Of a stretch of DNA of 64,000 nucleotides, positions 39,448-50,303 are shown piece after piece (the stretch's first letter is position 1; each line of letters starts with the position of its first letter). A program made the position numbers and the translations under genes. The stretch lies in NCBI GenBank assembly GCA_004210915.1, contig SEGS01000010.1:1-64000 (forward strand). The letters are read 5' to 3'. This DNA comes from Variovorax sp. Its GTDB lineage: Bacteria; Pseudomonadota; Gammaproteobacteria; Burkholderiales; Burkholderiaceae_C. The notes under the pieces were generated by a model. It was not told the DNA's origin. It saw nothing but the letters and a program-made list of their open reading frames with translations, and did no database searches.

Positions 39448-40773
39448 ATGTCATCGACCTCTTCAGCGCCAACGCGCTTTCTCACCGGCATCACCACCAC
39501 CGGCACGCCGCACCTGGGCAACTACGTGGGCTCGGTGCGGCCATCGGTGCGCTTCAGCCAACGCGCCGACGTGCAGAGCTTCTACTTCCTGGCCGACTAC
39601 CACGCGCTGATCAAGGTCGGCGAGCCGGCGCGCATCCAGCGCTCGACGCTCGAGATCGCAGCGACATGGCTGGCCTGCGGGTTGGACCCGGAGCGCGTCA
39701 CCTTCTACCGCCAGTCCGATATTCCAGAGATTCCGGAACTGACGTGGCTCCTCACCTGCGTGACTGGCAAGGGCGTGCTGAACCGCGCGCATGCCTACAA
39801 GGCACAGGTTGACAAGAACGCGGCCCGCGGCGAAGACCCCGACGCCGACGTGACGGCCGGCCTCTTCATGTACCCGGTGCTGATGGGCGCCGACATCCTG
39901 ATGTTCAACGCGCACAAGGTGCCGGTGGGACGCGACCAGGTCCAGCACATCGAGATGGCACGCGACATGGCGCAACGCTTCAACCACCTGTATGGCGAGC
40001 ACTTCACGCTGCCTGAAGCCGAGATTGACGAGGCCGTCGCCACCTTGCCCGGCCTCGATGGCCGGAAGATGAGCAAGAGCTACGACAACACGATCCCGCT
40101 GTTCACGCCGCGCGCTCCCTTGCAAAAACTCATCGCGGGCATCGTGACCGATTCGCGCGCGCCCGGCGAACCCAAGGACACCGAAGGCTCGGCGCTGTTC
40201 CAGATCTACCAGGCGTTCGCGGACACTGACGAAACCACCGCGCTTCGCAAAGCCTACGCCGAGGGCATTGCCTGGGGCGATGCGAAGCAGATGCTTTTCG
40301 AGCGCATCGACCGCGAAGTCGCGCCGATGCGCGCGCACTACGAGGCACTGATCAACGATCCGGCCCGGATCGAGAAGATCCTGCTGGCCGGCGCGGACAA
40401 GGCACGTGCGCAATCCGTCCCGTTCATCGGGCGCTTGCGGCAGGCCGTCGGCTTGCGCCCACTGAGTGCGCCCGCCAGCGCTGCGAGCGGCAAGGCCGCC
40501 AAGGTGGCGCTCCCCACGTTCAAGCAATACCGCGAGCGCGAAGACGGCCGCTTCTACTTCAAGCTGCTGGCGGCCGATGGCGCCCTGCTGCTGCAAAGCC
40601 GGGGCTTTGTCGCGCCGCAGGAAGCCGGCGCGGCCATCGCCGCGCTCCAGCAACAGGGCGGTGCGGCCGTGAAGGCACTGGCCGCGCAACTCGAACCCCT
40701 CCACAATGAGGACGTGCAGGCCGTGGAGGATGCACTGGCGGCCTTGGCCCATGCGGCCAGCGTCGCCGGATAG
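39448..40773 (+). CDS. trpS: Tryptophanyl-tRNA synthetase
   Basis: [35 protein letters not shown]. Confidence 0.93.
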   Translation: MSSTSSAPTRFLTGITTTGTPHLGNYVGSVRPSVRFSQRADVQSFYFLADYHALIKVGEPARIQRSTLEIAATWLACGLDPERVTFYRQSDIPEIPELTWLLTCVTGKGVLNRAHAYKAQVDKNAARGEDPDADVTAGLFMYPVLMGADILMFNAHKVPVGRDQVQHIEMARDMAQRFNHLYGEHFTLPEAEIDEAVATLPGLDGRKMSKSYDNTIPLFTPRAPLQKLIAGIVTDSRAPGEPKDTEGSALFQIYQAFADTDETTALRKAYAEGIAWGDAKQMLFERIDREVAPMRAHYEALINDPARIEKILLAGADKARAQSVPFIGRLRQAVGLRPLSAPASAASGKAAKVALPTFKQYREREDGRFYFKLLAADGALLLQSRGFVAPQEAGAAIAALQQQGGAAVKALAAQLEPLHNEDVQAVEDALAALAHAASVAG

Positions 40774-40794
40774 GGTGATCCAGGGGATGATTTC

Positions 40795-40828
40795 GCGCCG
40801 ACGATAAAAATCGAACGACTGTCGGCGC
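40795..40828. promoter_or_regulatory. Inverted repeat upstream of the response regulator
   Basis: GCGCCGAC-N18-GTCGGCGC perfect 8-bp arms, no T-tract. Confidence 0.4.
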
Positions 40829-40851
40829 ATCGAACAGTACAAAGTAAAATC

Positions 40852-41457
40852 ATGAGCATCTACGTTATCGACGACCACCCCCTGATGCGCGACGCCATCG
40901 TGATGGTGCTGCGGCGGCTGAAGCCGGCAGAGAACATCATCGAACTGGAGCGGCTCGACAAATTGGCCGCTGCCGTCAAGCAGCACGGTGCGCCGCAGCT
41001 GTTCTGCCTCGACCTGAAGTTGCCCGACACCACCGGCTGCTCCGGCGTGATCGCGGTCAAGCAGATCTATCCGGATGTGCCGATCGCGGTCTACTCGGCG
41101 TCGCCGGCGTCGGACATGGAAGAGGCCTGCATCGAGGCGGGCGCCGATACCTACATCGAGAAATCGGCCGGCTCGGCAGAGCTGACCGCGGCACTGCGCG
41201 GCCTGCTGATGGCCGACTCGGAATCCGAGGAGCCGGTCGCCGCCGCCACGGGCAAGTTGTCGAAGCGCCAGACGCAGTTGATCGCGATGCTCGACAAGGG
41301 CATGAGCAACCGCGATATCGCGACCGATCTGGAGATCAGCGAGCACACGGTGAAAGTGCACCTCTGGCGCCTGTTCCGCCGGCTGGGTGTGAAAAGCCGG
41401 ACCCAGGCGCTGCACCACGCCCGCACCAACGGGCTGCTCTCCTCGAGTTCGAGCTAG
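40852..41457 (+). CDS. LuxR-family response regulator
   Basis: Receiver domain plus LSKRQTQLIAMLDKGMSNRDIATDLEISEHTVKVHLWRLFRRLGVKSR HTH. Confidence 0.9.
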   Translation: MSIYVIDDHPLMRDAIVMVLRRLKPAENIIELERLDKLAAAVKQHGAPQLFCLDLKLPDTTGCSGVIAVKQIYPDVPIAVYSASPASDMEEACIEAGADTYIEKSAGSAELTAALRGLLMADSESEEPVAAATGKLSKRQTQLIAMLDKGMSNRDIATDLEISEHTVKVHLWRLFRRLGVKSRTQALHHARTNGLLSSSSS

Positions 41458-41490
41458 TCCCGGCCCGGCCCGCGCGCACGGCTGGGCGCG

Positions 41491-42927
41491 CTAGCCGACC
41501 GCGCCGGAGATCCGGGTCTGCGCCTGCGACTCGTCGGCGTCGTGCAGCGCAACCCGGAACACACTGCCGCGCCCCAGCTTCGACCGCACACTGACCGGGT
41601 GGCCGAGCGCATGCGACAGGCGCGCGACGATGGCCAGGCCCAAGCCGAAGCCGTCCGACGTGCCGGAGTGGTCGGCCACCTTGTAGAACTCCAGGAAGAC
41701 GTCGCGCAGGTGTTCGCGCGCAATTCCGATACCGGTGTCCCAGACCTCGACGCGCAAGCCGTTGCGGGTCTGGCGTGATGCCAGCAGGATGCCGCCTTCG
41801 GCCGTGTACTTGATGGCGTTGGCCAGCAAGTTGCCCAGCATGCGGCGCACCCGGATGGGATCGGTCAGCACCGTGCCGGACGCCACGTGCACGCTGAACT
41901 TCAGGCCCTTGGCTTCCGCAACCGGCCGGTACTGAAGTTCCAGATCGTGCAGCAGTTGGCCGACCTCAACCCGCTCGATGTGCAGCCGTACCTGCCCCGA
42001 ATCGATGCGCGCCAGGTCGAACAGGGAATCGAACAGCGCGTTGACCGCGTGGGTCGCGCGGACGATCTTCGGCGCGATTTCCTGCACCAGTTCCGGCTCG
42101 TTGCGCAGCCAGTCGGCGTAGAGCGAGAGCGCCAGCACCGGCTGCCGCATGTCATGCGCAGCGCTGGCGAGAAAGCGGTTCTTCATGGCCACGGCCGACA
42201 CCGCTGCCTGCCGCTGCTGCGTCAGGGAGTTGATCAGGATGTGGTTATGAAACAGCAGCTCGAAGCTGTTGCGCGCAGTCTCGTGGATGCGGCGACCCGC
42301 ACGCAGCAACAGGAACCAGTGCAGCATTGGCAGCAGCAGGAAGCCGTAGTGGAAATGCGGTCGTTCGAAATCAAGTTCGATCACGCGAAAAATCACCGCC
42401 GCCACCATCGCGATGAACAGGGTGTTGACATAGCGCAGGAGCAAGGGCGGGTGCAACGACAGGCCGTTGAGCGGGAAGGTCGCCACGCCGGCCACGATCA
42501 GCCAGCTCATGAACTGGTTGACCAGGGGTGCGCGCTCGAAAAAGATCAGGATGGACACGCCCCAGACGAAGGCACTGCCTGCCCACAGAATGCTGTAGCG
42601 CTCGATGAATTGTTCTTGCGCGACGGAATCCTTGTCCGCATAGCGCAAGGCATAAACTCTTTCGCCCCAGATGCGCCATCCGGTGGCACCGAGTCCCAGC
42701 GCAAGCCAGCAAATCAGTTGCCAGGCGGGCACGTGTCCCCAGCTGAGCCCGACCATGGCCGGCATCAGAAGCGCGGCGAGCAGGTAGGACCCACGGGCGG
42801 CCCGCATCAGGCTGCGGATCAGTTCGCCGCGGACCCACGGTTCGGCTTCGTCGGCGGAGGCCGGCGCGGGCGTCAAACTGGCGAACGACGAGTTCCCGAG
42901 TCCTGCAAACGACGAATTGCCAATCAT
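41491..42927 (-). CDS. Membrane sensor histidine kinase
   Basis: SAAHDMRQPVLALSLYADWLR H-box, NLLANAIKYT, GFGLGLAIVARL. Confidence 0.9.
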   Translation of the reverse strand: MIGNSSFAGLGNSSFASLTPAPASADEAEPWVRGELIRSLMRAARGSYLLAALLMPAMVGLSWGHVPAWQLICWLALGLGATGWRIWGERVYALRYADKDSVAQEQFIERYSILWAGSAFVWGVSILIFFERAPLVNQFMSWLIVAGVATFPLNGLSLHPPLLLRYVNTLFIAMVAAVIFRVIELDFERPHFHYGFLLLPMLHWFLLLRAGRRIHETARNSFELLFHNHILINSLTQQRQAAVSAVAMKNRFLASAAHDMRQPVLALSLYADWLRNEPELVQEIAPKIVRATHAVNALFDSLFDLARIDSGQVRLHIERVEVGQLLHDLELQYRPVAEAKGLKFSVHVASGTVLTDPIRVRRMLGNLLANAIKYTAEGGILLASRQTRNGLRVEVWDTGIGIAREHLRDVFLEFYKVADHSGTSDGFGLGLAIVARLSHALGHPVSVRSKLGRGSVFRVALHDADESQAQTRISGAVG

Positions 42928-43063
42928 GGCGCTCTGTCCTCTGTCGTTGGGGCCAAGGAAAAAGAGGGCCGCTGGTGGGCGCCTCCGAAAAGTCGTCGAT
43001 CTTAGCGGCGTTGACCTCTACAGCAGCCGTGCGTTTGTACGGGCTGACCGCGCACCCACGCGC

Positions 43064-43252
43064 TCAGTGGGCCGAAAGGTACTTGAGGAGGACACCGAAG
43101 GCCACGCCCAGGACGATCGTCAGGATGATCCCCTTCCAGGGAATGGACTTGGGCAGTGGTTCAAGGGGTTGGCGGGTCGACTCGAACGCCGCATAGCCGG
43201 TGTCGGGCTTGTCTTTCGACCAGTCGTAGAAGTTGTCGCGTTCGGTGTTCAC
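43064..43252 (-). CDS. Small single-TM hypothetical protein
   Basis: GTG start; VNTERDNFYDWSKDKPDTGYAAFESTRQPLEPLPKSIPWKGIILTIVLGVAFGVLLKYLSAH. Confidence 0.6.
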   Translation of the reverse strand: MNTERDNFYDWSKDKPDTGYAAFESTRQPLEPLPKSIPWKGIILTIVLGVAFGVLLKYLSAH

Positions 43253-43312
43253 TAAGCCATTATGCTTACTTTTTAACCTTCGTTCGACATTTAAAACCGG
43301 GACACGGACAGG

Positions 43313-43340
43313 CAAAAAAAATAGCCCCGTAAGGGGCCAT
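43313..43340 (-). terminator. Terminator downstream of tRNA-Ser
   Basis: minus strand GGCCCCTTACGGGGC followed by TATTTTTTTT. Confidence 0.75.
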
Positions 43341-43343
43341 TTC

Positions 43344-43431
43344 TGGAGGAGAGGGAGGGATTCGAACCCTCGGTACGTTTCCGTACGCCTGATTTCGAGT
43401 CAGGTACATTCGACCACTCTGCCACCTCTCC
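43344..43431 (-). tRNA. tRNA-Ser(CGA), CCA encoded
   Basis: GGAGAGGTGGCAGAGTGGTCGAATGTACCTGACTCGAAATCAGG...GGTTCGAATCCCTCCCTCTCC; long variable arm, anticodon CGA. Confidence 0.95.
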
Positions 43432-43492
43432 GGTCGCTGTCGAGCCTCTGATTCTAGCAGCAGAAAATCGCAGTTTCGAAGCCCGCCATGGA

Positions 43493-44845
<1,353 letters not shown>

Positions 44846-44860
44846 TTAGGCAGGACTGGG

Positions 44861-44951
44861 CTCGCCCCCAGGTCGCTGCGCACTGCGTGTCGCGACTCCC
44901 GCCCCCTACCGGGGGCAGCACCAGCGGCCCGGCGAAGCCGGTTCCGCGGTG
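44861..44951 (+). repeat. 91-bp dispersed intergenic repeat, copy 2
   Basis: CTCGCCCCCAGGTCGCTGCGCACTGCGTGTCGCGACTCCCGCCCCCTACCGGGGGCAGCACCAGCGGCCCGGCGAAGCCGGTTCCGCGGTG. Confidence 0.85.
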
Positions 44952-44959
44952 CTCCACGA

Positions 44960-45937
44960 TCAGCTTAATGTCGAAGGATCGACGTTAGCGCCACAGACGA
45001 TCAAACAGACTTTCTCGCCGACCCGGGGCACATAGGCACCCGTCTGCAACGCGGCCAGCGGCAAGGCCGCCGCGGGTTCGACGGCCAGCTTGAGTTCTTT
45101 CCAGAGCCACAGTTGGGCCGCTCGGATGGCGACGTCGGGCAGCAGCAGCGCGTCGCGCACGTGCTGCTGCGTGATGTCCCAGGCGAGCGCGCCGATGCGC
45201 TTGGCGCCCAGCGAATCGGCCGCCACTCCACCCACTTCCACGTCGACCGGCGCGCCCGCTTCGCGCGCACGGAACAAGGTCGGCGCGCGCTCGGGCTCGA
45301 GTGCCACCACGCGACTGCGCTGCTCGAACCAGGCGGCCAGGCCACCGATCAAGCCGCCACCGCCGACGCTCACCAGCACCGAATCCGGCAGTCCGCCCTG
45401 CGCTTCTATTTCGCGGCCCAGGGTACCGGCGCCCGCCACGACTTCGGGCTGGTCGTAGGCATGCGTCAGTAGCGCGCCGGTCTCTAACTGACGCGCCAGG
45501 CAGGCGGCGAGCGCATCCGCGTACGCCTCGCCGACGACCACCACTTCGGCGCCCAGCGCGCGCAATTTGGCGCGCTTGGCTTCGGGGGACACGCCCGGCA
45601 GGAAGACTTCGCAGCGCACGCCGAGCGCGCGCGCGGCGGTGGCCGTGGCGATGCCGGCGTTGCCACCCGACGCGACGACCACCCCGCTGGCCGGGATGTC
45701 ATGAGCGAGCAGCCGGTTCATCATCCCGCGCGCCTTGAAGCTGCCGCTCGTCTGCAAGTGCTCGAGTTTGAGCCAGACCTTCACGCCCTCGGCCAGATTC
45801 AAGCCCAGCGCTTCAGCCGGCACCTTCCATAAAGGCGTCTCCAGCAGAAAGCGCCCGGCGCGCTCGTCCATCCTGTGGGCGGCGCCTTCGATCTCGGCAC
45901 GCCAGTCGAATGTGGCGCCCACGCTCGATGCACTCAC
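44960..45937 (-). CDS. PLP-dependent threonine/serine dehydratase
   Basis: KLEHLQTSGSFKARGMMNRLL, SGGNAGIATATAARALG, SVGGGGLIGGLAAW. Confidence 0.89.
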   Translation of the reverse strand: MSASSVGATFDWRAEIEGAAHRMDERAGRFLLETPLWKVPAEALGLNLAEGVKVWLKLEHLQTSGSFKARGMMNRLLAHDIPASGVVVASGGNAGIATATAARALGVRCEVFLPGVSPEAKRAKLRALGAEVVVVGEAYADALAACLARQLETGALLTHAYDQPEVVAGAGTLGREIEAQGGLPDSVLVSVGGGGLIGGLAAWFEQRSRVVALEPERAPTLFRAREAGAPVDVEVGGVAADSLGAKRIGALAWDITQQHVRDALLLPDVAIRAAQLWLWKELKLAVEPAAALPLAALQTGAYVPRVGEKVCLIVCGANVDPSTLS

Positions 45938-46914
45938 GAGATGTGCCCCGGCGGCGCGATGTCGTCCAGCTTCAGCCCCTTGGGCAGCGGGAACTTGATG
46001 GTCTCTTCAATGCCGTCCATCTTGCGCACCGACACAGCGCCGAGCGCGCGGATGCGGTCGATCACCTCGCGCACCAGCACCTCGGGCGCCGACGCGCCCG
46101 CGGTGAGGCCGATGCGGCTCTTGCCCTCGAACCATTCGGCCCGGAGCTCGGCGGCCGAATCGACCATGTAGCTTTCGGTGCCCAGCCGCTGCGCGAGCTC
46201 GCGCAGGCGGTTGCTGTTGGAACTGGTCGGACTGCCGACCACGATGACGAGGTCGACCTGCGGGCTCATGATCTTCACGGCGTCCTGCCGGTTCTGTGTG
46301 GCGTAGCAGATGTCCTGCTGCTTGGGCTCGCGCACCAGCGGGAAGCGCGCACGCACGGCGGCCGAGATCTCGGCGGCATCGTCCACGCTCAGCGTGGTTT
46401 GCGTGACGACTGCGAGCTTCTCGACCTGCGCCGGCTGCACCCTGGCCACGTCTTCGACGTCTTCGACCAGGTGGATGCCGCTCGAGAGTTGTCCCATCGT
46501 GCCCTCGACCTCGGGGTGCCCCTTGTGGCCGATCATGATGAATTCGTAGCCTTCTTTCGCGAGCTTGGCGACCTCGACATGCACCTTGGTCACCAGCGGG
46601 CAGGTTGCGTCGAAGATGTCGAAGCCGCGGTCGCGCGCCTCCTGTTGTACGGCCTTGCTCACGCCGTGCGCACTGAAGACCAGCGTGGCGCCGGGCGGCA
46701 CGTCGGACAGCTCTTCGATGAAGATCGCGCCCTTGGCCTTGAGCTCGTTCACCACGTAGGTGTTGTGCACGATCTCGTGGCGCACGTAGATCGGCGCGCC
46801 GAACTTGGCGATGGCACGCTCGACGATCTCGATCGCCCGGTCGACGCCGGCGCAGAACCCGCGCGGTTCCGCGAGGATGATTTCATCGAGCGTCTTGATG
46901 GCCGGGTCGCTCAC
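45934..46914 (-). CDS. ispH: 4-hydroxy-3-methylbut-2-enyl diphosphate reductase
   Basis: IILAEPRGFCAGVDRAIEIVERAI, VVGSPTSSNSNRLRELA; GTG start overlapping fkpB stop. Confidence 0.93.
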   Translation of the reverse strand: MSDPAIKTLDEIILAEPRGFCAGVDRAIEIVERAIAKFGAPIYVRHEIVHNTYVVNELKAKGAIFIEELSDVPPGATLVFSAHGVSKAVQQEARDRGFDIFDATCPLVTKVHVEVAKLAKEGYEFIMIGHKGHPEVEGTMGQLSSGIHLVEDVEDVARVQPAQVEKLAVVTQTTLSVDDAAEISAAVRARFPLVREPKQQDICYATQNRQDAVKIMSPQVDLVIVVGSPTSSNSNRLRELAQRLGTESYMVDSAAELRAEWFEGKSRIGLTAGASAPEVLVREVIDRIRALGAVSVRKMDGIEETIKFPLPKGLKLDDIAPPGHIS

Positions 46915-47369
46915 AGCACACCGATGAGTTGAACTTCGAAGGTCACGGGCTGGCCCGCGAGCGGATGGTTGAAGTCGAAGCGCACCGCGCTCTCGTTCGA
47001 CTCGGTCACCGCACCGGCGTAGCTGCCGGTGCCGTCGGGCGTGGGGAACTGCACCACGTCGCCCACCGCGTACTTCTCCTCGGGGTCGCCCAGCTTCGCG
47101 AGCAGGGTCTTCGCGACCCACTGCTGCATCTCGGCATTCCGGTCGCCGAATGCTTCGCCGGCGGGCAACTCGAAGGTCGTGTGCGTGCCTTCTTCGAGGC
47201 CGATCAGGCGCTGCTCCATCGCGGGAGAGAGCTCGCCGGTACCGAGCGACAGCGTCGCGGGCTTGTCGGCGAAGGTGTTGATGATGTCGCCCGCCGGACC
47301 GGCGAGCCGGTAGTGCAGGGTGAGGAAGGAGCCGGGCACGACGACCGCGGCGGAGGTGGGCAAAGACAA
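46911..47369 (-). CDS. FKBP-type peptidyl-prolyl cis-trans isomerase (SlpA/FkpB-like)
   Basis: LTLHYRLAG...LSLGTGELSPAMEQRLIGLEEG...FNHPLAGQPVTFEVQLIGV. Confidence 0.9.
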   Translation of the reverse strand: MSLPTSAAVVVPGSFLTLHYRLAGPAGDIINTFADKPATLSLGTGELSPAMEQRLIGLEEGTHTTFELPAGEAFGDRNAEMQQWVAKTLLAKLGDPEEKYAVGDVVQFPTPDGTGSYAGAVTESNESAVRFDFNHPLAGQPVTFEVQLIGVL

Positions 47370-47458
47370 AATGGGTGTCCCGATAAACTGACCGCCATTT
47401 TAAGGAGCGGGGCTCTCCCTCGGTTTTCCCCGCCCATTCAGGGTCGCACCTCCTCTTC

Positions 47459-48136
47459 ATGGCCTTCAAGGACCTCCCCGCCGACGCCCGTCCGCGCGAA
47501 AAGCTCATCGCGCGCGGCGCCGGGGCGCTCGGCGATGCAGAACTGCTCGCGCTGCTGCTGCGCACCGGCACCGCGGGCCGCAACGTGCTGCAGATGTCGC
47601 AGGAGCTGCTCGACACCTTCGGCGGCATCGCGGGCCTTCTCAACACCGGACTGGACGACCTGAAGAAGATCAAAGGCCTGGGCGGCACCGCCAAGCGCGC
47701 CGAGCTCACAGCCGTGCTCGAACTCGCGCGCCGCGCGATGGCCGAGCGGTTGAAGGAGCGCGCGGTGTTCGACTCGCCCGATGCGGTCAAGCAGTACCTG
47801 CAGTTGCACATCGCCTCGCGCCCGCACGAGGTGTTCGCCGCCCTCTTCCTCGACGCGCAGCACCGACTCATCGCGCTCGAGGAACTGTTCCGCGGAACGC
47901 TCACGCAGACCAGCGTGTATCCGCGAGAAGTCGTCATTCGCGCGCTGCACCACCACGCGGCCGCCGTGGTGCTCGCGCACAACCACCCGAGCGGCGGTGT
48001 CGAGCCTTCGCGCGCCGACGAGTCGCTCACGCAGACGCTCAAGGCCGCGCTGGCGCTGGTCGACGTGCGCGTGCTCGACCATGTGATCGTCGCCGCGGGA
48101 CAGACGCTGTCGATGGCCGAGAAGGGGTTGATCTGA
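47459..48136 (+). CDS. radC: RadC family protein
   Basis: [60 protein letters not shown] motif. Confidence 0.92.
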   Translation: MAFKDLPADARPREKLIARGAGALGDAELLALLLRTGTAGRNVLQMSQELLDTFGGIAGLLNTGLDDLKKIKGLGGTAKRAELTAVLELARRAMAERLKERAVFDSPDAVKQYLQLHIASRPHEVFAALFLDAQHRLIALEELFRGTLTQTSVYPREVVIRALHHHAAAVVLAHNHPSGGVEPSRADESLTQTLKAALALVDVRVLDHVIVAAGQTLSMAEKGLI

Positions 48137-48801
48137 TGGCCGTGCCGCCGAAAAAAGCCCCCGGCCTCAGATCGCTCGCTGACTTGAAGACCGTGCAGAA
48201 AACATTGGCCGACACCCGCGCCCGCGAGGCCGCCGAAGCCGCTGCCCGCGCCGCTGCAGAGAAAAAGCGCGCCGCCGAAAAAGACCTTTTCGCGCGCGCC
48301 ATCGGCGCCACCGAGCCGCTCAAACGCCAGGCCGCCGTGGTCCTTTCACCCGAGCCGCCCGCCCCTATTCCGTATCAGCACCAGCTCGACGAGCAGCGCG
48401 TGCTGCGCGAATCGATCAGCGACGAGTTCGACGTGACCACGCTGCTCGACGTCGACGACGCGATGAGCTTTCGCCGCCCCGGCATCGGCACCGACGTGAC
48501 GCGCAAGCTGCGCGCAGGCGAATGGTCGATCCAGCGCCAGCTCGATCTGCACGGCCTGCGCAGCGACGAAGCGCGCGAGGCGCTCGGCGCCTTCATCCGC
48601 ACGGCTCACAAGGCCGGTGTGCGCTGCGTGCGCGTGGTGCACGGCAAGGGGCTGGGATCACCGGGCAAGCAACCGGTGCTCAAGACCAAGGCGCAGCGCT
48701 GGCTGATCCAGAAGAACGAGGTGCTGGCGTTCGTGCAGGCCAAACCCGCTGAAGGGGGCGCGGGGGCGCTGGTCGTGCTGCTGGCGCCGGTCGGGCGTTA
48801 G
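48136..48801 (+). CDS. Smr/MutS2 domain protein
   Basis: LDLHGLRSDEAREALGAFIRTAHKAGVRCVRVVHGKGLGSPGKQPVLK. Confidence 0.9.
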   Translation: MAVPPKKAPGLRSLADLKTVQKTLADTRAREAAEAAARAAAEKKRAAEKDLFARAIGATEPLKRQAAVVLSPEPPAPIPYQHQLDEQRVLRESISDEFDVTTLLDVDDAMSFRRPGIGTDVTRKLRAGEWSIQRQLDLHGLRSDEAREALGAFIRTAHKAGVRCVRVVHGKGLGSPGKQPVLKTKAQRWLIQKNEVLAFVQAKPAEGGAGALVVLLAPVGR

Positions 48802-48873
48802 CTCAAATACTCAAGCGAAACGGGACTGCATGTTCGGACCCCCCGCGCATGCAGCCATCGCTTCCATAGCTAT

Positions 48874-50229
48874 TCAATCCCGCGCCTTGGCTGGCCGGAA
48901 GTCGTGCGCGATGTTGCCGTTGTTGTCGATCAGCAGGGACGGCGTGGAGCTGTCCGACGTCAGGTAGAAGCCTGTCGGCAGCGGATCGGCGCTCACGTAG
49001 CTGCCGTTGCGCGTGATCTGCGGCAATTGGTCCACCGTGCGGCTCCACACCACCGCGTCGGTCTGCTTGTCGATCAGTTGCAGGATGCGCCCCTGCTCCG
49101 TCACGGGCGTCGCGTTGTAGGCGAGCAGAACGCGCGTGGCGTTTTCGGCCAGGATGTCCGCGTTGAAGCGCTTCTGCCCCGGTGGCAGCACGGTCACGTC
49201 GCTGATGCCCTGCTCCTTCAACTGCCGGACTTCGACCATCCATTCCGGTGTCACCGGGATGTACTTGTCGGGCATGGACCGCAGCCCCGAGTTATCGGCA
49301 TCGAACAGCCACAGGTGAGGCCGATTCGGGTACTGGCCCGGCCGGACTTTTTGCTGATAGGTCACCAGCAGTTCGCCTGCTTGGTGGGTCGCGCCCCGGT
49401 TGCGATCGGACCGCAGCCGGACGACATCCAGGCGCTTTTCCGTGGCAACGTAGCTGTCATAGGGGCGCTTGCGCAGATCGTCGTAGCGCTCGCCTCCGCG
49501 CAGGATTTCGCCGGTGAGCCAGTACAGGTCGTAGCTCTCGCCGCTGTTGGTGGTCACCCTGAGCATGTCGGGGTAGAGGTGAGCGGTGATCTCGATCTTG
49601 GCCACGCCCACACCGAGTTGCTGCGGGTAGCGGCTGATCAGCGCCTCGTTCATGTCGACGAAGCGCGGCCCCGCCGGCTCCAGGCGCATCAGTCGCTGTT
49701 CGTTCAGGAGGAGGTACACGCTTCCGTCCGAAAAGTGCTCGATCTTCGGCCGCCTCGAACCGGTGTTGCGCTGGAAGTCGATGGTCTGCGGCTCGGCCAG
49801 GTTCTTGCCTGAGTCCAGGTCGGTGATGACGATGCGGTAGCGGTCGCTGTTTTGGTCGCCGGTCTCGAGCACGCGCACGAAACCGGTCTTGCCGCCTTCG
49901 GGCACATAGAGTGTGGACGCCTCGAGCCGGCCCGGTCGTTCGGGCGGCGGCCCCGCTTTCTTGAACATGTCGATCAGGAAGGGCGTCAGCAACAGCAGCA
50001 GGAACATCCCGGCGCCCACCGCCATCGCGACCTTGAACTTGCGCAGCTTTTCGAACTGGTCGTGCGCCATGCTGTGCACCACATGCACGCTCTTGGGCGC
50101 GTTGTTGTCGCTGAGCACGAACTCGGCCTGGCAGTTTTTGCAGGCGTAGAGGTTGGGCGTGCCGGTGACGCGGCTCGATCCGGTCGAACCGCACTGCGGA
50201 CAAACGAGGCTCTTGATCTGGATGGACAT
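48874..50229 (-). CDS. Membrane protein with N-terminal zinc ribbon and large C-terminal domain, function unknown
   Basis: VCPQCGSTGSSRVTGTPNLYACKNCQAEF, TM GAGMFLLLLLTPFLIDMF, repeat-like C-terminal region. Confidence 0.72.
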   Translation of the reverse strand: MSIQIKSLVCPQCGSTGSSRVTGTPNLYACKNCQAEFVLSDNNAPKSVHVVHSMAHDQFEKLRKFKVAMAVGAGMFLLLLLTPFLIDMFKKAGPPPERPGRLEASTLYVPEGGKTGFVRVLETGDQNSDRYRIVITDLDSGKNLAEPQTIDFQRNTGSRRPKIEHFSDGSVYLLLNEQRLMRLEPAGPRFVDMNEALISRYPQQLGVGVAKIEITAHLYPDMLRVTTNSGESYDLYWLTGEILRGGERYDDLRKRPYDSYVATEKRLDVVRLRSDRNRGATHQAGELLVTYQQKVRPGQYPNRPHLWLFDADNSGLRSMPDKYIPVTPEWMVEVRQLKEQGISDVTVLPPGQKRFNADILAENATRVLLAYNATPVTEQGRILQLIDKQTDAVVWSRTVDQLPQITRNGSYVSADPLPTGFYLTSDSSTPSLLIDNNGNIAHDFRPAKARD

Positions 50230-50303
50230 GTCGTGTGGGTCGGGCAAATCGGAAGATGGCACTGGCGGCGCGAAGCAGCCTGGGCGCGCGCGGCGTTGGC
50301 GGC

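Noticed and set aside
43344-43431. tRNA-Ser as an island integration site
   Set aside because: No integrase, direct repeat of the tRNA 3' end, or foreign-looking genes adjacent
45934-48042. 702-aa ORF read as one large protein
   Set aside because: Only the C-terminal part is IspH; the upstream extension runs antisense to radC and through fkpB
47459-48136. radC as a mobile-element or anti-restriction gene
   Set aside because: Chromosomal housekeeping context (ispH/fkpB/smr), no integrase or phage genes nearby
48802-48873. Inverted repeat CTGCATG/CATGCAG between smr and the zinc-ribbon gene
   Set aside because: Short arms and no T-tract; likely a weak convergent terminator region at most
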